12,164 nucleotides of DNA from assembly GCA_007127495.1 (NCBI GenBank), contig SKZG01000525.1, positions 1 through 12,164 on the forward strand, given 5' to 3'. Below are positions 1 to 5,023 of this stretch, one piece after another (within the stretch, counting starts at the first letter, position 1; each line of letters opens with the position of its first letter). The stretch comes from Planctomycetales bacterium (GTDB lineage: Bacteria > Planctomycetota > Planctomycetia > Pirellulales > Thermoguttaceae). The notes below the pieces were generated by a model. That model was given only the letters and a program-made list of their open reading frames with translations, was not told the DNA's origin and did not search any database. Both the position numbers and the translations under genes were made by a program.

Positions 1-743
1 AATACGGCGGCAGCGCCGTGCCGGTCGGCATGACGGATATCTTGAGTCCGCGGGAAGTGCATTAACGCCACCACCGGCGCGGGCCGGAGTTGGGTGGCGA
101 AGACCGCAAGGTCGGTCAAGTCGTCGGGGCAGGCGTCCGCCATGTCGAAAAGGGCGGCAGTGGCGCCCTCGATTCGTGGGCTCCGGCGAGGGTCGACCGA
201 GACCGTGGCATAGCCCTGGCGGCGACAGGCGTCGGAAAGCCATTCCGCCATGTCGAACGAACGGCTGCTCACCGCCACCAGGCCCGCGCCGGTGGGTAGC
301 GGATCGCGCGACTCGACCAGCAATCGCTCCTCCTCCGTGGCCGTAGCCGGAAGCCACCAGGCGGCCGGTCGCGCGCATTGCATTCGGTGGAACTCGGCTA
401 TACACCGGTCCGGCCACTGATGCCAATACAAACGGATGGCGGCCGGCCAGGGTTCGCCGCTGCGCATCTCGCCTTCGCACCAGCTACCCAGCAGGCCAAC
501 GATGCGCGCCAGCGGCGCCCGGCGGCGCAAACGATCGACGGCTTCGGGGGCGACCTCACCGGGGAACGACTGGACGATCACCATCAAGTCGGCCACAAAC
601 TCGCCGCCGGCCAGCAGCCTCTCGGCTTCGATTGCGTCGCGGGCCGAAGTGATGCGCCCATAGGAGTTCAAAGTGGCAACGGCGTCGTGAAATTCGCCCC
701 GGTGCGCTGGACCTACCAGGAGGATGGACGGCGCCGCGTTCAC
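1..743 (-). CDS. Tandem degenerate receiver-like protein, partial (C-terminus off the left edge)
   Basis: The minus strand is open from a GTG at 743 to the window edge (247 codons). A GGAAGAGG Shine-Dalgarno lies 7 nt before the GTG, and the GTG overlaps the TGA of the upstream EIIA gene (GTGA), so the two are very likely translationally coupled. The protein starts NAAPSILLVGPAHRGEF, like the first strand of a response-regulator receiver, but the place where the phospho-acceptor Asp should sit reads LMVIVQSFPG, so this module seems unable to accept phosphate. From about residue 155 a second receiver-like stretch follows (GAGLVAVSSRSF, then ATAALFDMAD, then HADRHGAAAV at the edge, like the end of a receiver just before its Lys-Pro). 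Two pseudo-receivers in tandem is my inference from pattern; a full-length view is missing. Sure of the gene, unsure of function. Confidence 0.72.
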   Translation of the reverse strand, partial: MNAAPSILLVGPAHRGEFHDAVATLNSYGRITSARDAIEAERLLAGGEFVADLMVIVQSFPGEVAPEAVDRLRRRAPLARIVGLLGSWCEGEMRSGEPWPAAIRLYWHQWPDRCIAEFHRMQCARPAAWWLPATATEEERLLVESRDPLPTGAGLVAVSSRSFDMAEWLSDACRRQGYATVSVDPRRSPRIEGATAALFDMADACPDDLTDLAVFATQLRPAPVVALMHFPRTQDIRHADRHGAAAV

Positions 744-1447
744 TGGAGCGCCTCTTCCGTTTCCAGAATGAGTTGCCGCGCAGCCTTGGCGTCGGAAACC
801 TGGTGCAGGGCATTGAGGAACCCCGGCGCCGTCAGCACACGGCTGAGCCGTGCCAACACACGAAGGTGGCCGCGGTCCTCCGTGGAGCAGATCAGGAAAA
901 AGACGTCGGTCAACGGCGCGCCGGCCCCGAAAGGAATCCCCGTTGTCGTGCATCCTAAAGCCAGCGTGGGCTGAGCCAAAATCTTCGCCATCGGACGGCG
1001 AGGGTGCATCAGTGCCACGCCGTTGCCCAGGGTGGTCGGGTGCAGCTCCTCGCGCTTCTTCACGGCCTCGGCCATGGCACGCGGATCCCAAAGCCGGCCG
1101 GTTGCCGCCGCCAATTCGACCATGGCACGGATCACCGAGTCTTTGGTTCGGGCGCTGAGCGGAACGGCAATCGCCTCAAGCGGCAGCAGTTCGGCGAGCG
1201 AGACGTCTTCCGTTGGGCTGGACGACGCATTCCGTTCGAGTACGTCCTCCATCTCGACCAGCTCGTCCTCGTCGCTCAGGCCGATCCGCTGCTCGAACCA
1301 GTGGTGGATATCGGGGCGCGGAAACCGCCATTGGCCCGCCACCTTTCGGCCCGGAAGCTTGCCACGCTCCGCAAGCCGTTCCACTTGCTGTGGAGTCAGG
1401 TGCAGATAAGCGGCCAGCGAAGCGGTATCGAAGTCTTGGTGAGGCAT
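740..1447 (-). CDS. Excisionase/MerR-type HTH fused to PTS EIIA (PtsN/fructose type) domain
   Basis: A 235-residue protein. Residues 5-55 form an excisionase-like winged HTH (SLAAYLHLTPQQVERLAERG, then GRKVAGQWRFPRPDIHHW). An acidic linker (58-82) leads to a PTS EIIA type-2 domain (about 84-230). The EIIA signature is present (KKREELHPTTLGNGVALMHP), and His148 lines up with the phosphorylated His of PtsN (GIGNGIAIPH). In known EIIA-Ntr proteins that His takes phosphate from NPr and the protein works as a regulator, not a sugar transporter; no EIIB or EIIC is nearby. Fusion to a DNA-binding domain suggests a phosphorylation-sensing transcription factor (inference). The ATG at 1447 is chosen because the HTH starts right after it and the sequence upstream does not look coding. 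It has no clear Shine-Dalgarno; a TATAAC sits only 4 nt before the ATG. Divergent from hsp20. Confidence 0.86.
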   Translation of the reverse strand: MPHQDFDTASLAAYLHLTPQQVERLAERGKLPGRKVAGQWRFPRPDIHHWFEQRIGLSDEDELVEMEDVLERNASSSPTEDVSLAELLPLEAIAVPLSARTKDSVIRAMVELAAATGRLWDPRAMAEAVKKREELHPTTLGNGVALMHPRRPMAKILAQPTLALGCTTTGIPFGAGAPLTDVFFLICSTEDRGHLRVLARLSRVLTAPGFLNALHQVSDAKAARQLILETEEALQ

Positions 1448-1510
1448 AGGAGTTATATTCGCCGCTTGGGCCGCGTTTGTCCAGTGGTCAAGGTGTGGGA
1501 TGGTCTTTGT

Positions 1511-1529
1511 GCCTGCCAAAGTGGCAGGC
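1511..1529. promoter_or_regulatory. Perfect 8-bp dyad, candidate activator-binding site
   Basis: GCCTGCCA and TGGCAGGC flank a 3-nt centre (AAG). The dyad lies in the gap between the divergent EIIA and hsp20 genes, about 150 bp upstream of the start of transcription expected from the sigma-54-like site at 1643. This is where enhancer-binding proteins often bind. It could also be an RNA hairpin or a repeat remnant; there is no U-run after it. Confidence 0.4.
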
Positions 1530-1642
1530 TCGGCTCGGCTCGCGTGTCGTTTTGACGGGCGTCCGCCGGCAGCGGCCTTACGCAAGTGGTGTGCTCTACG
1601 ATACTTAGGGCTATAGCGTGCCTCCGGCACAGCCGTGCGCGA

Positions 1643-1659
1643 TTGGCACGATGGTTGCT
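1643..1659 (+). promoter_or_regulatory. Sigma-54 (RpoN) type promoter for hsp20
   Basis: TTGGCACG, four bases, then TTGCT matches the sigma-54 consensus (TTGGCACG-N4-TTGCW) at every core position, with the invariant GG and GC separated by 10 bases. Transcription would start near 1669-1670, giving a leader of about 100 nt before the hsp20 ATG. The rest of the 1448-1769 gap holds the dyad at 1511 and a small GTGC/GCAC hairpin at 1618-1630; I see no other gene in it and no convincing sigma-70 promoter for hsp20. Confidence 0.68.
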
Positions 1660-1769
1660 GCGCCGTCGTAGTGTGTTTCGATGGTCGCCCTGACCGGCAA
1701 CATCCCGGCGGTCGGGCGCGACGCGTGATTGGTTGCCGGGATGGACGTTTTCGAATGGAGGGTAGAGCC

Positions 1770-2246
1770 ATGGTACGGGCACTAACTCCTTGGACGGCAG
1801 CACGACCGATGACGCCGCTTGGCGGTCGCAGGTCGGGTTGGTTCGATGAACTCCGGCACGAAATGGACGACCTGTTCGACCAGTTCTTCGGCGCCGGCGA
1901 CGGTGGCGAGCAGGCCGCTTTGTTCGCGCCGCGGGCGAATGTCGCTGAGACCGAGCGAGAGTACGAGATCACGCTCGATCTGCCCGGTATGAAGCCCGAT
2001 GAAGTGGACGTCGAGCTGAAGGAAAACCAGCTTTGGATTTCCGGCGAACGGCGCCAGGAAGCCGAAGAGAAGGGGAAGACCTACCACCGCGTGGAGCGGG
2101 CGTATGGTCAGTTCCGCCGGATCATTCCGTTGGCTTCGCACGTAAAACCCGACGCGATCGAGGCCGAGTACCACGATGGCGTACTCAGGATTACCGTTCC
2201 GAAGCACGAAGCGGCTCAGCCGAAGCGCATCGAAGTGAAGTGCTGA
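1770..2246 (+). CDS. Small heat-shock protein, Hsp20/alpha-crystallin family
   Basis: A 158-residue ATP-independent holdase chaperone that would keep unfolding proteins soluble in the cytoplasm. The N-terminal arm (1-50) contains WFDELRHEMDDLFDQFF, typical of bacterial class A sHsps. The alpha-crystallin domain spans about 52-146: APRANVAETEREYEITLDLPG, then ISGERRQE, and the signature DGVLRITVPK near the end. The short tail carries an I-X-V motif (I154-E155-V156) used for oligomer contacts. The ATG at 1770 is chosen because GGAGG lies 8 nt before it; an in-frame ATG at 1755 overlaps that Shine-Dalgarno and is unlikely. Monocistronic, probably driven by the sigma-54-type site at 1643, with a long stem-loop downstream. 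No CIRCE element was seen. Confidence 0.95.
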   Translation: MVRALTPWTAARPMTPLGGRRSGWFDELRHEMDDLFDQFFGAGDGGEQAALFAPRANVAETEREYEITLDLPGMKPDEVDVELKENQLWISGERRQEAEEKGKTYHRVERAYGQFRRIIPLASHVKPDAIEAEYHDGVLRITVPKHEAAQPKRIEVKC

Positions 2247-2256
2247 CGTCGTGACG

Positions 2257-2323
2257 AGGACCGTTCACGGGGCACGACTCCCCTCGTTCCATACGAGGCG
2301 CACGTGCCCCGTGGGTTGGTCCT
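2257..2323. terminator. Long stem-loop between convergent genes (possible bidirectional terminator or REP-like palindrome)
   Basis: The outer arm AGGACC...CACGGGGCACG (2257-2276) pairs with CGTGCCCCGTG...GGTCCT (2303-2323): 11 perfect pairs, a small internal bulge, then 6 more. An inner hairpin CCTCGT/ACGAGG lies at 2282-2298. It sits 10 nt after the hsp20 stop and before the end of the opposing GYD gene. There is no U-tract, so intrinsic termination is not certain. Confidence 0.5.
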
Positions 2324-2372
2324 TGCGTAACCGTTCACAGGCCGGTGAAGAACTCGAAAGATTGCCGGCCCG

Positions 2373-2657
2373 CTACAGTTCGCTCATCAGCCTGTCGAAT
2401 GTTTCGACGGGCACGGCGGGCATTGTGGTAAAGTCAATGCCCGTCAGCTTCGTCAGAGCGACTGCGGCTTTCATGGCCTCTTCGACGCCCGGCATGGCGA
2501 GGATCACCACTAAATCCCAATCGCCCAGCATGGCGTAGATCGTCTCCACTTCGCCACCGAAATGTTTGATCAGACTCTTGGCCTTGTGCGTGCGCTGCAC
2601 ACTCATCCCTTGCAGCGATTGTGCAGAATACCTCCCCAGCATAATGAACGTTTGCAT
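2373..2657 (-). CDS. GYD-domain protein
   Basis: A 94-residue small protein matching the GYD family in length and pattern: it begins with a beta strand (MQTFIMLGRYSAQSLQGM), has a middle EVETIYAMLGDWDLVVILAMPG where the family has its Gly-Tyr-Asp motif (here GDWD), a helix EEAMKAAVALTKL, and a last strand TMPAVPVETFDRLM. The fold is expected to be a dimeric alpha/beta barrel-like ferredoxin fold. No enzymatic role is established for the family, so none is assigned. A run of G (GGGGGGG) 4 nt before the ATG serves as Shine-Dalgarno. Standalone gene, convergent with hsp20, with a TATAAT box about 72 bp upstream. Confidence 0.88.
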   Translation of the reverse strand: MQTFIMLGRYSAQSLQGMSVQRTHKAKSLIKHFGGEVETIYAMLGDWDLVVILAMPGVEEAMKAAVALTKLTGIDFTTMPAVPVETFDRLMSEL

Positions 2658-2696
2658 ACGTCCCCCCCTTGCGAACTAAATGGTGCCATTTTGGCT

Positions 2697-2766
2697 TTTC
2701 CGTTTCTAAGTGCAGGCCACTCCATTCCATTATATCGCGTTTCCATTTCCAGGTGCAGACAATTCC
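2697..2766. repeat. Imperfect 27-bp direct repeat pair, period 43
   Basis: Copies at 2697-2723 and 2740-2766 share TTTCC-TTTC-A-GTGCAG---A-TCC with several mismatches. They bracket the TATAAT box of the GYD gene, so they could be operator half-sites or merely repeat debris. Confidence 0.45.
2729..2757 (-). promoter_or_regulatory. Putative sigma-70-type promoter of the GYD-domain gene
   Basis: On the minus strand a perfect TATAAT lies at 2734-2729, with a weak -35 TGCACC at 2757-2752 (17-bp spacer, 3 of 6 matches). Start of transcription near 2722 gives a leader of about 65 nt. The whole box lies between two copies of an imperfect direct repeat (2697-2723 and 2740-2766). Confidence 0.45.
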
Positions 2767-2777
2767 TCTCTTGGAAC

Positions 2778-2794
2778 GGCACACGCCGTGTGCC
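2778..2794. repeat. GC-rich palindrome followed by TTTATT
   Basis: GGCACAC and GTGTGCC flank GCC, a perfect 7-bp stem with a 3-nt loop, followed by TTTATT on the plus strand. It resembles a terminator but no plus-strand gene ends upstream of it, so I treat it as part of the dispersed palindromic repeats in this gap. Confidence 0.5.
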
Positions 2795-2809
2795 TTTATT
2801 GCGCTTTTG

Positions 2810-2898
2810 TAGGATGGACATTCTTGTCCGTCTTCGCTTTGGCGGGCTAAAGCCCATCCTATGAAAAGCGCAGGTTTAGCCCAAAGCGCAGGTTTAGC
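2810..2898. repeat. Dispersed palindromic repeat cluster
   Basis: An outer inverted repeat TAGGATGG (2810-2817) / CCATCCTA (2854-2861) encloses two small hairpins, GGACA-TTCT-TGTCC (2816-2829) and GGGC-TAAA-GCCC (2844-2855). Immediately after come two tandem copies of AAAGCGCAGGTTTAGC at 2865-2880 and 2883-2898 (period 18). The larger gap 2658-3319 has no gene I can support; it holds the GYD promoter, these repeats, the kdsD promoter at 3003 and a REP-like copy at 3151. Confidence 0.6.
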
Positions 2899-3002
2899 TC
2901 GCGGCGAGTATAGAACCGGACGAGCCCGGATCCCGTGCTGACCTCACAGCGTTGTGCTGGCACTGGTAGCATGCTTCGCAGGCCGTCTTCCTTTTTCCCG
3001 CG

Positions 3003-3031
3003 TTGCCATGCCGGGGGCGCAATGGTACAAT
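3003..3031 (+). promoter_or_regulatory. Strong sigma-70-type promoter for the kdsD operon
   Basis: TTGCCA (3003-3008), a 17-bp spacer, then TACAAT (3026-3031): 5 of 6 matches in each hexamer, and TGG just before the -10 gives an extended -10. Start of transcription near 3038 implies a leader of about 280 nt before kdsD. That leader contains a 7-bp hairpin (GCCGTGC 3113-3119 / GCACGGC 3130-3136) and a REP-like repeat. Confidence 0.55.
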
Positions 3032-3150
3032 CGCACTCCGGACGCCGTAAGGGGTTGGTCTCTCGTGGCGCCGACCGCTTTCAGAGGGTAAGGGCAGCCC
3101 CTTGAAACGGTTGCCGTGCGCGTCACCATGCACGGCGGGGCGGCGCGAGT

Positions 3151-3242
3151 AGTTTTCCGCTGCATGGGGAGCGGACAGTTTCATTTTCGCAGCAGAACGG
3201 CTGGGCGGTTGAAAAGCTCACCCCGTGTGCCGCGAAAACCGG
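3151..3242. repeat. Diverged copy of the REP/MITE-like repeat in the kdsD leader
   Basis: It aligns over its length with 8146-8239: both begin AGTTTTCCG, share GGACAG then CATTT-CGC-GC, and end in GTG---CCGCGAAAACCGG. The ends AGTTTTCCG and CGAAAACC are imperfect inverted repeats of each other. This copy is more decayed and its outer terminal repeats are not clear. Confidence 0.55.
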
Positions 3243-3319
3243 CGATGCCCCTTGGAAACGGCGACCGTGGGCACGATGCCTCCGAAACTCAGCGGCCACT
3301 GTCAAGGATGACCCACGCG

Positions 3320-4420
3320 ATGAGCGCTTCATCTGTAGCACGAGTATCTCAATGGTCTCCGCTGGAGCAATTGCGGCAAGGCCGCGAAATCCTTCTGACG
3401 GAAAGTCGCGCGCTGGCCCGATTGACCGAGCGGCTGGACGGCTCCTTCTGCCGCGCCGTCGAGCAGTTGGTCACGTGTCGTGGCTGCATCATTGTAACGG
3501 GGATGGGAAAAGCAGGCCTGGTGGGGCGTAAGATCGCGGCCACCCTGGCGTCGACGGGAACTCCCGCCCATTACCTCCATCCGGCTGAAGCGGTCCACGG
3601 CGACCTGGGCCGCCTCCAGGGCGACGATCTGCTGTTGATTCTTTCGCAAAGTGGCGAAACGGAGGAAGTGATTCGCCTCCTGCCGGTGATTCATCAGTTT
3701 GGGATACCGATTCTGGCGATCACGGCCAACGAGCAGAGCACCCTGGGCCGGGCGGCCACGGTGGCCGTTGAGTTGGGCCCGCTCGAAGAGGCCGACCCCC
3801 TCGGACTGGCGCCGAGCACGAGCACCACGGCCATGCTGGCGATGGGCGATGCGCTGGCGCTGGTCGCCAGCCGAATGCGAGGCTTCCGCCCGGAAGACTT
3901 CGCCCGCTTCCATCCGGGCGGCAATTTGGGCCGGCGGCTCAGCCGGGTCGAGGATCATATGCGCCCGATCGAACAATGCCGAGTCGCCCCGGCCGACCAA
4001 ACCGTACGCGAGGTGCTGGTGGCCGTGACTCTGCCCGGGCGGCGAACCGGGGCCATCATGTTGGTCGATAGCCGGCAGCGGCTGGCAGGCATCTTTACTG
4101 ACAGCGACCTCGCCCGCCTCTTTGAACGTCGCCGCGATAATCTGCTCGACCATCCGGTGCGCGAGGTCATGACTCCCGAGCCCGTGCGAGCCGTCTACGG
4201 CTCCATGCTAACCGACGCGGTCGCGATCCTCGCGTGGAAAAAAATTAGCGAATTACCCGTCGTCGATGCGGAATGCCGCCCCGTCGGCTTACTCGACGTA
4301 ACCGACATTGTCGGCCTGTTCCCCCAGGACACCGCTGACGGAGGGCCGGATGAAGTTTCCATGGAAAATGCGACCCATTGCCGGGTTTTCCCCGAACCTG
4401 AGCGCGGTGGGGCTGCGTAG
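3320..4420 (+). CDS. kdsD: Arabinose-5-phosphate isomerase, KdsD/KpsF/GutQ family
   Basis: Converts D-ribulose 5-phosphate to D-arabinose 5-phosphate, the first step of Kdo synthesis, in the cytoplasm. The 366-residue protein has a SIS domain at about 50-185: GMGKAGLVGRKIAATLASTG (Ala65 where many homologues have Ser), the family motif HPAEAVHGDLG with His93, LSQSGETEE, APSTSTTAMLAMGDALA and FHPGGNLGRRL. Two CBS modules follow (about 205-345, ending PVVDAECRPVGLLDVTDIVGL), giving the SIS-CBS-CBS order of the family. An extra tail of about 20 residues follows. Start at ATG 3320 is preferred: AAGGA lies 11 nt before it, while ATG 3308 directly abuts AAGG. The frame is open further upstream (to 3116), but that part runs through the REP-like repeat. 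The stop overlaps the next gene by one base (TAGTG). Confidence 0.93.
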   Translation: MSASSVARVSQWSPLEQLRQGREILLTESRALARLTERLDGSFCRAVEQLVTCRGCIIVTGMGKAGLVGRKIAATLASTGTPAHYLHPAEAVHGDLGRLQGDDLLLILSQSGETEEVIRLLPVIHQFGIPILAITANEQSTLGRAATVAVELGPLEEADPLGLAPSTSTTAMLAMGDALALVASRMRGFRPEDFARFHPGGNLGRRLSRVEDHMRPIEQCRVAPADQTVREVLVAVTLPGRRTGAIMLVDSRQRLAGIFTDSDLARLFERRRDNLLDHPVREVMTPEPVRAVYGSMLTDAVAILAWKKISELPVVDAECRPVGLLDVTDIVGLFPQDTADGGPDEVSMENATHCRVFPEPERGGAA

Positions 4421-4986
4421 TGCTTCAGGAGCGTGAATCGGTGGGCGATCGCGAAGTGGTGCAAATGGATATCGAACGGCGTTGCCAAACAATCGAACTC
4501 ATCCTTTCCGACGTCGACGGCGTGCTGACCGACGGGCGCATTGTGCTCGACAACGCCGGTATGGAAACCAAGCAATTTCACATCCGGGACGGGATGGGCA
4601 TTCGCTTATGGCAGAAGGCCGGATGCCGGTTCGGTGTGGTTACCGCCCGAAGTTCGCACATTGTGAACCTGCGAGCTGCCGAGTTGGGCGTGGAAATCGT
4701 CCGGCAGGGTGTCGAATCCAAGTTGATCGCCGTGCGTGAAATTGCCGCAGCGCTGGGGCTCGGCCTCGAACAGGTGTGCTACCTCGGTGACGACCTGCCC
4801 GACCTGCCCGCAGTGTCGGCCGTCGGGCTGGGAGTGGCCGTGGCCGACGCGTGCGCGGAATTACGGCGGGCCGCGCACTTTGTGACGCGATCGCCGGGCG
4901 GGGCCGGCGCCGTGCGTGAAACCGTCGAGTGGATTCTTCAGTCGCAACAAAGGTGGGACGCGGTAGTTCAGAGTTATTTGACCTAG
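4420..4986 (+). CDS. kdsC: 3-deoxy-D-manno-octulosonate 8-phosphate phosphatase, KdsC
   Basis: HAD-superfamily phosphatase that removes phosphate from Kdo-8-P to give free Kdo. Motif I is LSDVDGVLTDG, with nucleophile Asp31 and Asp33; motif II is the Thr of VVTARSS; motif III Lys is in GVESKLIAV; motif IV is GDDLPDLPAV, the metal-binding acid pair. RAAELGVEIV after motif II is typical of KdsC. At 188 residues from the GTG at 4420 the length equals E. coli KdsC. There are three possible starts: GTG 4420 (GGTGGGG about 7 nt upstream, overlapping the kdsD stop), GTG 4441 (AGGAG 9 nt upstream) and ATG 4465 (173 residues, weak ribosome site). I cannot choose with certainty between them. Second gene of the kdsD operon. 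Confidence 0.93.
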   Translation: MLQERESVGDREVVQMDIERRCQTIELILSDVDGVLTDGRIVLDNAGMETKQFHIRDGMGIRLWQKAGCRFGVVTARSSHIVNLRAAELGVEIVRQGVESKLIAVREIAAALGLGLEQVCYLGDDLPDLPAVSAVGLGVAVADACAELRRAAHFVTRSPGGAGAVRETVEWILQSQQRWDAVVQSYLT

Positions 4987-5023
4987 CAGACGCCCGTTTG
5001 GAAGGTGGCCCCTTCGTAGCCTC

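Noticed and set aside
1445..1460. Leaderless transcript for the HTH-EIIA gene (TATAAC just before the ATG)
   Set aside because: No matching -35 at normal spacing, and the gap of 4 nt is shorter than usual; too weak to call.
1552..1580. Sigma-70 promoter for hsp20 beginning TTGACG
   Set aside because: No acceptable -10 at 16-18 bp; the 17-bp position reads GCCTTA.
2562..2864. Plus-strand 100-codon frame across the GYD gene 5' end and repeats
   Set aside because: It is antisense to the GYD gene and then reads through dispersed repeats; no ribosome site or family pattern.
3116..3319. In-frame N-terminal extension of kdsD
   Set aside because: It runs through the REP-like repeat and a hairpin, and has no family similarity; KdsD proteins begin close to the residues encoded at 3320.
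3329..4153. 274-codon minus-strand frame opposite kdsD
   Set aside because: Antisense shadow of the SIS-CBS coding sequence; no recognisable domain.
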